Shown: piece by piece, positions 47,952 through 58,010 of the stretch
How the letters are laid out: each line of letters begins with the position of its first letter
How positions within the stretch are numbered: the stretch's first letter is position 1
DNA from: Strigamia acuminata
Lineage: Eukaryota > Arthropoda > Chilopoda > Geophilomorpha > Linotaeniidae
Assembly (NCBI GenBank): GCA_949358305.1
Contig: OX442314.1
Location: forward strand, 18,035,060 to 18,099,059
Direction: 5' to 3'
Length of the DNA stretch: 64,000 nt
Made by a program: the position numbers and the translations under genes
The notes under the pieces: model-generated
Told to the model about the DNA's origin: nothing
What the model saw: the letters and a program-made list of their open reading frames with translations, nothing else
The model's database searches: none

Positions 47952-48252
47952 TTATTTCAAGTAATATCGTATCGGGGTTCCCATGATGTCGTCGCCCGAC
48001 TCCGGATTTTCAAACGCAACGGATAAATCAGTGAAACTTTTATGTAGTTTTTTTTAAAAAAGTGTGTTTAATTTGAATAAAATTGAATAAAATTGATTTT
48101 TTTCTTCATTTTTAATTACGTGTGAGCGAATCGTTTCTCGTATCCGGGCATTATCAGCAAATACACGATGAGTTTTCCATCGACGATCATCGACACTTGT
48201 AAACCCGTTTTGGCCACCAATTGGTCGATCAACTGCTTTAAAGTGAAGTAAA
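47952..48252 (-). pseudogene. UBA6-like E1 enzyme, last two exons
   Basis: Minus-strand exons about 48252-48120 and 48036-47952 join in frame across GTAATT...AAG. The first encodes FTLKQLIDQLVAKTGLQ and LLIMPGYEKR; the second encodes LSVAFENPESGDDIMGTPIR and ends YYLK-stop. This matches the C-terminal ubiquitin-fold domain of UBA6, the E1 for ubiquitin and FAT10, more closely than UBA1 (compare the vertebrate ending PPVRYYF). UBA6 has about 1,050 residues, so over 90% is missing. Beyond 48260 the sequence changes to a degenerate AT-rich repeat. Confidence 0.7.
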
Positions 48253-48269
48253 TTCATGGCGAATATGTT

Positions 48270-48441
48270 AACTTTTTTTTTTTCTTTAATTCAAAAATGT
48301 TTTAAATTTGCTTTAAGTTGAGCAAAATTGATCAAAATATTGTCAAATTTTGTCTAAAACTATCAAAAGTTATTTAAATTGTGTCAAAAAATATTCAAAT
48401 TATGTCAAATTTTGACAATTTCCGTCAAAAACTATTCAAAT
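48270..48441. repeat. Degenerate repeat flanking the TG...CA insertion (left)
   Basis: Irregular repeats of words such as GTCAAATTTTGACAATTT and TCAAAA. The same pattern resumes at 50594 beyond the inserted element, so the two belong to one stretch, apparently the truncated cytospin intron. Confidence 0.6.
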
Positions 48442-50593
48442 TGTGACGAGACGACCTCGAAGCGCCATACCCCCGACTGGTGGGATGTTGGCCAACTACG
48501 GGACTTACATTCCTTACCACAATAAAGAATATCTAATAATCATATGACTATCTTGTATGGAAAGCGCTAATCACCTGACTATCAAGTACACCACCGAATA
48601 ATCATCTGACTATTCGCATAAGCACATATAAATGGCATATAAATGGACTCGTTCCATGGCCATGGTGCAGCTCTCTAATTCATTAACAAGATTGATTATT
48701 TGAGACAGGCATTCTACTCCAACCCTTCGGTCACCACATTACAGACAGGAAAAAGAAGGAATCTATCGCCGATTTTCCTCCCTTCAGTGACGTCACCCCT
48801 GCCCAAGAGACGCCTCCCCGTCTAGCCATGCCAGATGTCCTGCTGTGAGAGAGAGAAGTATTTGGTCACGCCCCCAATTTAAAGGGCGAGTTAAAGACCA
48901 GTTAACCCGTCTAGCACACTGTTATGACTGGTTACATAACAGTTGTGCTTCCCTGGTGTTATTTAGTGGCCCTACCTTTGGGTATTTAAGGGCTCACACC
49001 AGTTTATTCACCCCCCTTGTTGCATACACTTTGAAATTGACCTTACACATTATATTGCTTGAAACCTTATGGTGAATACAATTTATGTTGTGCGTCAATT
49101 CATTGACGCACAGGCAAGCGTTAGTTGTTTGGCCCTACGCGCAACGGCACAAGACAAAGACGAGTAAACTAGCACTTTGTCTAACCGTAAAGACTCGTCT
49201 GGTTAGGACCCATGGCGAGTCAGGATGGCCATGGAGGAGAGATGGTTTTGTTGCCGGCATCTGATCGTTTCTGCCCTGGAGACGCCCAGAGAACTTCCCA
49301 CCAAGGTAAACCCGTTCCTTTTTACTATGCTTTGTGATGACACAGTTCACTCTGGTCACTTAGCTATTCTCTCTCACCGCTCCTTATGTACCGTGGTGCC
49401 TAAGCCTCTGCTGGCCATGTGTGTTACACCTTGCTGATATTTCCGGTTGTGCGATAAGACTACTCACAATGACTCAGTTCGCTGGTTGTGAGTCCGCCTC
49501 AAACTCAGCATAAGGTGTTTAACTAGTTTCGACTGGCCTTTTGCGTGGCGGTTAGTTTTATCTCTCCCGTCTCTAACTCCTTTTCCGGCGTTCGCCGACT
49601 ATTCCGTGCCACCAAGGGTGCCTAAGTTCGTCTGGCCCTTGTGTGTAATTCTTCACCCCACGGTGTAATAAGCTCACCTTGTTGAGCAACGTGGGATTGC
49701 TTTTACTCTTCAATTAATAATATTTACCTAGCTTGCCTTTCTGATCTGGACCAAGTGGTCAGAAAGGGTTGTTTGTGACGGACCCAGTATCACAAAGAAC
49801 CACTCATGCAATCAACTCAACATAATTGCCATATGATGAAATATGGTATCCATTCCGCATTACTGATCTGTGTAGTTAAATACCCGATATGTCATGTTTA
49901 GTTATGCAACTGGAAGCGTTGCTAATCCTGTCAGCGTAAATGTGACCATTGTTGTCACCTACGATTGTTTAGATTGGCGTGTTATACTCACGCCTGTTTG
50001 TGCTTAATCCTGTCAGCGTAACTTCATTTAGTGTTATATAAATTTACTATAGAGTGTTTAGTCACTCTACAGAGAGTCACGTTTAGATCCTGTCCATGCG
50101 CTTGAAATACTTTGATATTCTTGTTTTTGTGCTTATTAATATTAGGCCTAGATTGACCATCAATAAATGGTAAATTGTCATGTTTTGATAAATCTGTTGT
50201 GTTTGCTCATTCCAATATATTTAGTTCGTATCATCAATCTATTAATTGTTTTCATGCTGTTGCTATTTAATTGTCTAGTTATATTGTTACGAAGTCAGAT
50301 CCCTTTATCTTATTTTATTACTTGAATTTCAATGAGGCCGACAAGAGTGAAGAACTTCACAGTTCTCCCCTCTTGTGGCGACGCAGACATTCCTCTCAAG
50401 GTCGGAGCCTTGGAGAGTTTCTATGGATGGCCATCTGCACCTTTCTATGGCACTCCATTTGGATGGAGTAGATCCTGTCGCCATCTTTCTTTCTACAGTA
50501 GTTCATGTGAACTATGGGAGACTAATGCTAGTCCCCGGATGTAGAGTAATAATGGTCGTGGTATATATTGATAAGCTAGGTTTTCCCGTCACA
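48442..50593. mobile_element. 2.15-kb TG...CA repeat, possible solo LTR
   Basis: Begins TGTGACG and ends CGTCACA, with AAAT on both sides (48438-48441, 50594-50597). The flanks are otherwise continuous. No long reading frame with a known domain is inside. Two internal TGTGACGGACC/GTATCAC-like words occur near 49770. TG...CA ends with a 4-bp duplication fit a long solo LTR, but a terminal-inverted-repeat DNA element is not excluded. It is nested inside the fold-back element's cargo. Confidence 0.5.
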
Positions 50594-50842
50594 AAATTAT
50601 GTCAAATTTTGACAATTTCTGTCAAAATCCATCAATAATTTATCAAAAATTATTCAATCTCTGTCAAATTCCATCAAAATTTATCAAAAGTTATTCAAAT
50701 TCCGTCGAAATTTATCATCAATTTATCAAATTTCATCAAAAACTTCGTCACATTTCTCTAAATTCCGAAAATATTGATCAAAAAAATTCCAAAATTTCTC
50801 AAAACACATTAATAACTCATAATTACACCACCGTAAAATCAC
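50594..50842. repeat. Degenerate TCAAAAxTTAT repeat (right part)
   Basis: Continuation of the low-complexity stretch at 48270-48441, made of irregular copies of ATCAAAATTTATCAAA. It follows the last recognisable cytospin exon on the minus strand. Confidence 0.6.
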
Positions 50843-51654
50843 CTTCAATTCCTCTTCAATATCAACCATCGCATCTTTCAACCTGGTCGTTTCAAATTGA
50901 CTAAAAGCAAGTTGCTCTGACAAAACAGCTGCGTGTGATTCTAAATCATCTTTTTCTTTTCGTGCGTTGTCAAGGAGTTCGTCCAATTCACTTTTATCGA
51001 CAATCTCCCGTGCCTGGTTGAGCTCCGACACCTACAACAATCAAAAATTAAACAAAAAACCCAAAAATTCCTCTAATCTAAACCAAAAAACCAAAAAAAA
51101 AACCTTAATTCTCTCATTCTCCAACTGAGTTTTTGTCCTGGACACTTCAATCTTCAAATTATCGAGCTTTTCCCGACTTTCGGTCGATTTGTTTCGCCAA
51201 CATCCGTTTAGCGGTGTTTGCGCTCTCGATATTTAACTGTGAATTCAGCGTTTCCTTCTCATCTCTGGAAGTCTGAAAAGTGTGAATAAATAAATGTTAG
51301 TGAAAGATTTATTTGATTTGTTTTGGTATTTTACTTTTAATAGTTCGAGTAACTTTGCATCTCGGTCGCAGGACGAGAGTTGGGAGTTGTTGAAAAGCAA
51401 TTGCCTCAAATTATCGTTTTCGACGCGACAATCCTCGAGTTTTTCTGTTCGACTGCAAAGGGATTCCAACAAAACAGTTTTTCCTTCAGCCAGATGCTCG
51501 TTTTCCGCTTGCAATTCCGTCAGCTGATCTTGCAGATCTGTTAATTCCTGAAGAGTTGCCTGAAGTTCCTCGTTTGTACTAAAATTCAATCAAAATGCAT
51601 TAAATTCAATAAATCTCAGTAAAAATTCTATAAAATTCAGTCAAAACTGAAAAA

Positions 51655-51720
51655 ATCAGTAGAAATGATGAAAAAATCAGTAGAAATGATGAAAAAATCA
51701 GTAGAAATGATGAAAAAATC
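51655..51720. repeat. Short tandem repeat, about 20-bp unit
   Basis: About three copies of AAAAAATCAGTAGAAATGAT inside a cytospin intron. Confidence 0.8.
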
Positions 51721-51796
51721 ACTCAAATTCCGATTAATTATTCAATATTAATGCAATAAAATGCCATATAAAGCCATATAATGCAATAAAATAGAG

Positions 51797-51935
51797 CCAA
51801 AATTCAATGAAATTCAGTCAAAATTCAATGAAATTCAGTCAAAATTCAATGAAATTCAGTCAAAATTCAATGAAATTCAGTCAAAATTCAATGAAATTCA
51901 GTCAAAATTCAATGAAATTCAGTCACAATTCAATG
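51797..51935. repeat. Tandem repeat, 21-bp unit
   Basis: About six near-identical copies of CAAAATTCAATGAAATTCAGT in a cytospin intron. Because 21 is a multiple of 3, it opens a repetitive frame (51807-52007) that is not a gene. Confidence 0.9.
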
Positions 51936-53028
51936 CAATTCCATCAAAATTTAATACAATTCCATCAGAACCAATCAATTTCCATAAATTCCAAACAAAT
52001 TCATTAACACCAAGTGTTGGGCGTTGTACGCGGTACCGTACGGGCTTACCAGTGTTTATTACTTTCAAAACGAATAAAAACAATCAAAATCAAAACCAAA
52101 AATCACCTGTAATGTGTTTCCTCCATTTGCAATATGCGATCTTGCAAACAAGCGACAGACATTTCGCTAATGCTGCTGTTACTTTGTTTGTCCCAGTCGC
52201 ACGATGGCAAAATGCACTCCAATGTTTCAGCCAGATCTTCAGCTGTTGAATCGCATTTTGCACTCTGATTGCGCATGCCGGCCTAAACCAAATCCAAAAC
52301 AAACAAAAATAATAATCAAAACCAATTTTTCCCCTAAAAATTGCCACTAACTAACATCAGAAAAATCTGGATGGCTGGAACTATTCCCAGCTTGAAGAAG
52401 CATTTGCTTTTCGTCGTCCGAAAATGCTTCGGGATTTATCAACATCCCAAACTTCAAATCATTCGTCAGATACTTGGAATCGTACGCCAAACCCGATTCA
52501 TCTTCTTCCTAATGATTCACGACAACAAATTAACATTTTTAAACGTTTTTTAAACGTTATTTTAACGTTTTTACCCTGTATTTCTTCAAATCGAGCTTGA
52601 GTTGCGCGATTTCCGTCGTTTTTGCTTCCAGGTTGTGGATCAGTTCGGACAATTGTTTCTCCACGTTGTTAGATTGACTTAGGCTTACTTTCTCTCCATC
52701 CCGTGCTTGTCTCCCGTCCATTTCTATTTTTTTCTAAACGATTTGAACAAATTAAACGCAAAATTCAATGAAATTTTCATTGTTTTTTTTTTAATATTAC
52801 CGGGTACCGACCTTTTTGTTTCGAATTTCAAATTACGTTTCCATCACTGCGCATTTTTTTGAACACAAAAACCGCATTGAACATGAAATAACCGTTGTAA
52901 TCTGACATATGGGAATGTTGATAGATGAGCGCCACGCACCTCCCATTTGTCCCAAATACTGAAAATTATTCCGTCTCTGAATTTTAAAATGATTTAAATG
53001 AATTTGTTTTGGGATTTTGCGATTTCTT

Positions 53029-53935
53029 TTACCGGAGTTTCACGGGATTTATTTGACACGGTTGAGACGAGACGAAAAGTGGCAGTGCGAGGTTGATAAA
53101 ATAATTCTGGTGGCGCTCCCGCTGGAAATTACTCGCGAATTCAATCACTTCCAACGTTACCTGCAAGAGAATGTAATTTAAAATCGATCTTTTTTGATTA
53201 CCGTAGTTGTGTGTTTAGTACCAATCTGGTGACGACAGACGTTGTTGTTATTGTAACGGTAATAATTTTCTCGTCGATTTTTCTTATTGCGGCCGTGTCG
53301 GCCGTCTTGATTTCGTACATTTCGGCTCGTTAGTTCTGAAATGGTTGGTATCTGTATGGGGCGTAATGAGTGCATTTTTATGTTTTTTGATATTGCTTAC
53401 TGTGGTACAAAATATAAAGTTTTTGTAAACGTTTTCTTTTCTTGCTCCTGTTGGATTCATCAATATATCGTCGGGGATTTTGATTCCCGCATTTAAGACC
53501 TTTTCGATTTCGTTTGCACATTTGACTGGATCGTCGGCTGCGACTGAAATTTCCACACAGGAAATTTGGGTTGATGGCGCAATTGAAGCATAAACAAACA
53601 TCCACCATTAATCGACAAATCAGAACTCTAAAACAAAAAATTTGTACATTCATTTGAAATATTTGAATACTTTTTAAAAAATTCGATTTTTTTCACTTAC
53701 CAAAACAATTCTCTCTCGCTCCAGAGTGAAATTTCCTGTCATCGTATCGTACCTGGCACTTGAAACATTTTTTGCTCTCAATATCTCGCGTGCTAATAAA
53801 GTGTTCGAATCGTTCCTACAAACAAGAGAACAATACTAAACTTGTTTGTTTGCATTTCGACCACAGGATTTGAAATCACAAGTCTATGTTTGGCTCTAGT
53901 TAATGCCACGTACAGAATGTTGCTTTCGTCGCCAT
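53029..53935 (-). pseudogene. FBH1-type UvrD helicase, 3' fragment
   Basis: Candidate minus-strand exons 53935-53862, 53815-53701, 53625-53401, 53335-53202 and 53160-53029. The first encodes SNILYVALTRAKHRLVIS, the conserved end of UvrD-family helicases (motif VI), closest to FBH1, an F-box helicase that disrupts RAD51 filaments. The following exons encode a Cys cluster (KCFKCQ, then CLCFNCAINP) like the zinc-binding tail of FBH1. The helicase core and F-box are absent. Some junctions are weak, and the last two exons are uncertain. The end lies 300 bp upstream of the cytospin start on the same strand. Confidence 0.55.
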
Positions 53936-53972
53936 CTAACCAGGATTAAAAAACTAGTTGAGTTTTCAAATT

Positions 53973-54110
53973 TGTAAAAATCTACTGGTCACTCAAAAGA
54001 GGTCAAAAGGGGGGTAAGTTTTAACCCCTCACATTCCGTTTACCATGTGACCAAAGGGTCAGTAAACTTGCCCTTTTGACCTCTTTTGAGTGAGCAGTAG
54101 GTTTTCACAA
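53973..54110. mobile_element. Small MITE
   Basis: Inverted repeats of about 45 bp containing ACTCAAAAGAGGTCAAAAGG (left, about 53990) and its complement (right, about 54070) enclose a short spacer. No coding capacity. It sits within or next to a helicase intron. Confidence 0.6.
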
Positions 54111-54163
54111 GTCATCTAAAAAAAAATGATATATTTCAATTTTATTTTTTATTTTTTAAATAC

Positions 54164-54268
54164 GTGCAACGACACGTATTTAGCATTAAAACATTCCACC
54201 ATTACTCTTGATGCTAGATCCAATAACTTCTGAGCTAAACCTAGTCGTCTGTGTGATCTTTTCACTGC
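54164..54268 (-). pseudogene. NAA10 (ARD1) single exon
   Basis: One minus-strand exon of 105 bp with AG and GT boundaries encodes [20 protein letters not shown] and then [12 protein letters not shown]. This is nearly the human N-alpha-acetyltransferase 10 sequence, including the acetyl-CoA-binding R-R-x-G-L-A loop. NAA10 is the catalytic subunit of the NatA N-terminal acetyltransferase on ribosomes. No neighbouring NAA10 exon is present on either side, so it is an isolated gene fragment. Confidence 0.8.
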
Positions 54269-54394
54269 CTAACATTAGTAGTACATAACAAATATTTTTT
54301 TTAAACGATTTTATATGAAAAATCAAAATTCGTCCGTGCTTCTCGTGTTACAAGTGCGCATGTTTATCTCAGGGATGTCAATTTGACGTTTTAC

Positions 54395-54625
54395 TTTACA
54401 ATACAATTGATGTTTTTACTACTCTCTTAAGGTAAAAATAAGAGAAAAACGTCAAATTTACCTTAAATATGAAGTAAAAACGTCGATTTTACTGTAAATA
54501 TAAATTAAAAATGTCGATTTTACTGTAAATTTGAAGTCAACACGTCGATTTTAAGGAAAATATAAAGCCAAAACGTCAGATTTGCAGTATAAAATGCCTT
54601 AAAGATCATTTTTACAGTAATTTGT
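54395..54625. repeat. Degenerate tandem repeat, about 38-bp unit
   Basis: Five or so irregular copies of a unit like AAAACGTCGATTTTACTGTA followed by an AATATGAAGT-like block. Non-coding. Confidence 0.65.
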
Positions 54626-54961
54626 TCGTTTTTTTTTAATTTTAATTAAACTAGAATTAGCTATTTCACTGCGTCGCCATCTATCGGCAGAATAAAAAGC
54701 TCAAAAACAAGCTCGAAATTCAAATTTAGTAAACTAAAAACGTGAAAAAATATTTGATTGGAAACGCAAAATGTGTTCAGAAGTGCTGTATAAAATTGAG
54801 TTATAAAATTGAGTCATTTTACATCTTGTCAACCGATTTATTCAAAAACATAGAAATAAACCTATACAAACATTCCAAATTAAAACAATTATATTCAATA
54901 ATATGACAATTACAAAAAACGTGGGAATGTAACAGCGATAAATACAAGTAGTTCATGTATT

Positions 54962-55224
54962 TTACAACCACGGATGCCACGCCGGATCCATGCGACACAA
55001 ATTGTCCTGGCAATTTGCCGCAGCCACCAACGTGCTCACCTTGCTCTCGGCGCCGTTGAATGTGGCGAGATCTAAAAAATTCAATTTATTTTAATCAGTG
55101 AATGTCGAAAAACTAAACTATTTCCAATTTTCTCACTTTGCAGACGCGCCATAATTGCATTGCATTTACGGCTTTATTCACCTTTCATATTCAGCGTTTG
55201 CACACTTGAAACGTCTTCTTGTTT
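54962..55224 (-). pseudogene. TRRAP, last two exons (FATC end)
   Basis: Minus-strand exons 55224-55182 and 55071-54962 join in frame and end NLCRMDPAWHPWL-stop. This is the very C-terminus (FATC domain) of TRRAP, the pseudokinase scaffold of SAGA and NuA4/TIP60 histone acetyltransferases; the stretch NGAESKVSTLVAAAN is also typical. TRRAP has about 3,800 residues, so almost all of the gene is missing. The sequence upstream gives way to AT-rich DNA and then the transposon terminal repeat at 55627. Confidence 0.85.
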
Positions 55225-55626
55225 CTGAAAATCAACAAAAATTACATTAAAATTCAAAAAAATATATTTAAATTTTTTTCTTTTTTTTTTACTTTTCGCT
55301 TTTTACTAACAAAAATATTCAATCCATTATTTATTTCACATTGAATTTCTCAAGTTCCGCTGAGCGAGTGTGCCTAAAATTGACTTAAGGTACGAAAAAA
55401 TGTATCATTTTCGTAAAATAACTCATTTTTACATGCAAAATTGACATGGAAATTAAGCAATATTCATTTTTAGCACGCTTGCAAAAGTTTGAAATTGATC
55501 TTTTTGTGTAAAAATGTGTTATTACGTGCAAAAAATCGTGAAAAAAAATAAGTAAGCTGTAAAAATCGAGTCAAAATATTTAAAAACAGTAAAAATAGTG
55601 TATAATAATGGTCAAAATTAATCTGA

Positions 55627-55878
55627 GGTTGGGGCAGGGAGAGTTAAAGCCCCCATTTCAGGTGGAGGCCTCAGGCTGACCACAGGTGGTCTTTAAGCCC
55701 TTGTCGACAGAATGCTTGTCTGGCGTGTGTCGACAGATAGACTGTCGAGACAATGCCTGGCACAGGTGTCGAGGGATAGACTGTCGATAGATTGCCTGTC
55801 GACAGATTGCCTGTCGACAGATTGCCTGTCGACAGATTGCCTTGTCGACGGATAGACTGTCGATAGACTGCTACCCCA
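55627..55878 (-). repeat. Right terminal inverted repeat, tandem TGTCGACA units
   Basis: Inverted counterpart of 46911-47157: a unique block with CAGGCTGACCACAGGTGG (55672) comes first, then about ten units around CTGTCGACAG, some mutated to GTCGATAG or GTCGAGGG, ending CTGCTACCCCA at 55878. Confidence 0.85.
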
Positions 55879-55888
55879 TCGTATTAAC

Positions 55889-56446
55889 GCGGAGCTCCAA
55901 ATACTCCAGTTTCTCGCAACTTTTTAATGAACAAAGCCCATCATCAGTAATATTTTTGCATTTTAGTAACTCTAAACGTCGTAATTGAAGACAATTTTTA
56001 CCTATTGCAGCTAGAACTTCATCCGTGCATTCTTCACTTCTCGACCAATTGAACCATTCAAGTTGTGGCAATTGCTGCAGAAGTGTGATCATATATTCAG
56101 GTGGAATTTTCACATCAACTAAATAATTCAGGTCCAATCGCAGAAGGTTTCTACACAATTCTCCTATTCTATTTAATACAGAAGGATACACTGGCAGGCA
56201 AAACCAATCTAAATGTTGAAGCGATTTGGTGCCAGAATGAATGAAAACATTTGAATCCAAGCGTGGACGAGGACCAAGTGAAATTGGTCTTGGCTTACAC
56301 AGACGTTGATATACATTGGAAACGAATACCGAAGGTTGTGTCATCAGTTGTGTTTGTAAAACATCGAAATTAGAAAAAATCTTTTGCAAACACATTTGCT
56401 CGAGATTCGCTGCTGACTTCCTGCGAGGCATGTTGCTAACTATCAC
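55889..56446 (-). pseudogene. LRR gene, N-terminal part
   Basis: 186 codons from the ATG at 56446 (an in-frame alternative, MPRRKS, is five codons in). An N-terminal helical region (LEQMCLQKIFSNFDVLQTQL) is followed by leucine-rich repeats of the AMN1/F-box type (for example ITDDGLCSLKSCEKLEYLEL). No clear F-box is seen. The frame runs into the fold-back element after residue 186 and stops five codons later. The family is thus LRR, substrate-receptor-like; specific function unknown. Confidence 0.8.
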
Positions 56447-57257
56447 AAGAGATGAATTAAATTCAAAATGAGATGGGGGTGTGTATATACGTGGATAAGG
56501 ATTAGGGGTTACGGAAACAGGACGTGTGTCGCACGGATGACGAAAACGAACTAACTGTAGCGTGAACGTGCACCGACACTATTCAGAAGTGAATTTTTAA
56601 AATTTTGATATTTTTTTTTTTTAAATTGATTGTTCTTTTCTATTGACTTCCCACGTATGAGAATCACGTACGTCTCTTTTTTACACTTGCCGACGAAATA
56701 AACGTTAAAAACAGCCTACTTTGGTTGTTTTTATTGCAATTTATCTCCGTTTTTGTTCGCTTTCTAATCTTTTTATTTCTTTGTCAGTTTGTTCATATTG
56801 TATTTCATTTTTTTCCGTTTATTCATGTTTTATTTCAATTATGCGCGTTTTTATTTTTTTTTAGATGTCGCACACTGGAGAAAAGATCAGGAAATTCTAG
56901 AATAATCTTGTTACAATACAACATAAATTAAAGTCCTTTTCAAACATTTTTATTCATAACGAAAACTTTAAAAAATTCCAACAGCGTCATGCGAAATCAC
57001 CGTGGTCGAAAATATGGGAACTATGTTGAAGCGACTATACTGTATAAAAAGCCCAAGCCGCGTGTTTGCTTATGTATTCCAATTCCGTATTTTGTCACCA
57101 AATGGCGCTAAGAACAAATAGGCCATGAAAACGCATTAACACACAGGGTGACAGCGGTAACTTTTTTTATACATAAAATGAGGTTCTGGACTTTACTCAT
57201 TTTTCATCTGTATAATCATCCGATACATAGGCGGGCTAACTAGTTTATTTGTTTATG
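56447..57257. other. LRR gene upstream region and AT-rich DNA
   Basis: Contains the presumed promoter of the disrupted LRR gene. No other gene recognised; the frame at 56725-56931 is Phe-rich translated AT DNA. Confidence 0.45.
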
Positions 57258-57482
57258 CAGGGGCGGATCTAGCTTTTCGGGGGCCCGGGGCTTGAGGTTT
57301 TTTCGGGGCCCCTTTCTCAAAATTTTTTCGCCACCTTTCTTCTTTTTTCTTTTTTTTAGCGACCCTTTTTTTTTTATTTATTTTTTTTTTTTTTTAGTAC
57401 CTGGCCCAGAGTCTCGGGGGCCCCCTAGGATTTGGGGGCCCGGGGCTCAAGCCCCAATAGCCGGGTGCTAGATCCGCCACTG
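57258..57482. mobile_element. hAT-type MITE
   Basis: 225 bp with ends CAGGGGCGGATCTAGC and GCTAGATCCGCCACTG, the CAG(N)GGCGGATC termini typical of hAT elements. The 8-bp duplication TGTTTATG is at 57250-57257 and 57483-57490. GC-rich ends contain GGGGCCC words; no coding capacity. Confidence 0.88.
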
Positions 57483-57489
57483 TGTTTAT

Positions 57490-58010
57490 GTATTTAAATG
57501 TTGTACATTCATGGTTGAGTCCATTGTAGAACAAGGAGGTGTTTCTACAACAGTTAGAAAAATGTTTGCAGCGTCTTATACATTGCGCGTAAATACCATA
57601 GAGTAAATACGCACACGAGTAGATTGTCGAGCGGAGAGGGAAAAAAAATGGGAGTGAGTTCAATTTTACGAAAGCACGGAAAGGAAAAGAGTTTTGGAGG
57701 AAGTTTGAACGATGAATATTGGCTTCGAAAAGGAAGCGTCTTGTGGTTCAAGACTGAGGTGCAGGAAAGGAAATATTTTGTAGTAAATGGGTGTGTTGGG
57801 TCATGGAGTCACGGAGTAAGTCGGCAATAGCAATAATATCAGAGCAATAGAGAAGGTTGTCGAAGTTTAGCGGTCTGTTGACTGCAAGCGGTTGTTATGG
57901 GTCCATTTGGGAGAATGCTAAAAGCGGCGCGAACAACACAGTTGAAAACATGTGTAAGAGGCATGTGGAAGGGAACCAAATATGGGAGGCGTAGCGGATG
58001 AGTGGGTATA
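57490..58010 (-). pseudogene. Degenerate LINE reverse-transcriptase 3' relic
   Basis: Minus-strand frames, broken by stops and shifts, include PLIRYASHIWFPSTC and IADLLRDSMTQHTHLLQN. These resemble the C-terminal region of CR1/Jockey-type LINE reverse transcriptases. The identification is from short motifs only. Confidence 0.35.

Larger units (their letters stand above)
50843..52721 (-). pseudogene. Cytospin (SPECC1-family) 5' fragment, frameshifted
   Basis: Six minus-strand exons: 52721-52575, 52508-52357, 52282-52107, 51578-51335, about 51269-51113, 51031-50843. Cytospins are coiled-coil, calponin-homology proteins of the actin and microtubule cytoskeleton. The diagnostic stretch EELQATLQELTDLQ and the following LLESLC are present, as is DKSELDELLDNARKEKDDLE. 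Exon 5 has a +1 frameshift near 51186: upstream it reads ...AKQIDRKSGKAR-stop, while the family-like continuation ESREKLDNLK is in another frame. The C-terminal coiled coil and CH domain are absent; the sequence runs into a repeat. Introns are retained, so it was copied as DNA. Confidence 0.8.
46911..55878. mobile_element. Pack-type fold-back transposon carrying host gene fragments
   Basis: An 8,968-bp insertion within the LRR gene. Terminal inverted repeats of about 250 bp (46911-47157, 55627-55878) are built from short units around TGTCGACA and end in a shared non-repetitive block. The 10-bp sequence TCGTATTAAC (11 bp if the next G is counted) flanks both sides, and excision with one copy restores the host frame. 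Long, tandem-repeat terminal inverted repeats with about 9-11 bp target duplications recall Drosophila FB and Mutator-type elements. No transposase is seen. The cargo consists of truncated exons of at least six unrelated genes, plus a 2.15-kb TG...CA repeat. Confidence 0.8.

Noticed and set aside
51797-51935. CRISPR-like array
   Set aside because: Head-to-tail repeats without unique spacers, in a eukaryotic intron.
51807-52007. Repetitive protein frame (MKFSQNS repeats)
   Set aside because: It is a 21-bp tandem repeat in an intron; the frame is open only because the unit is a multiple of three.
46911-55878. The 9 kb between LRR parts as an ordinary intron with nested genes
   Set aside because: The break lies inside a codon run with a 10-11 bp duplication and inverted terminal repeats, no donor or acceptor fits, and the enclosed genes are all truncated.
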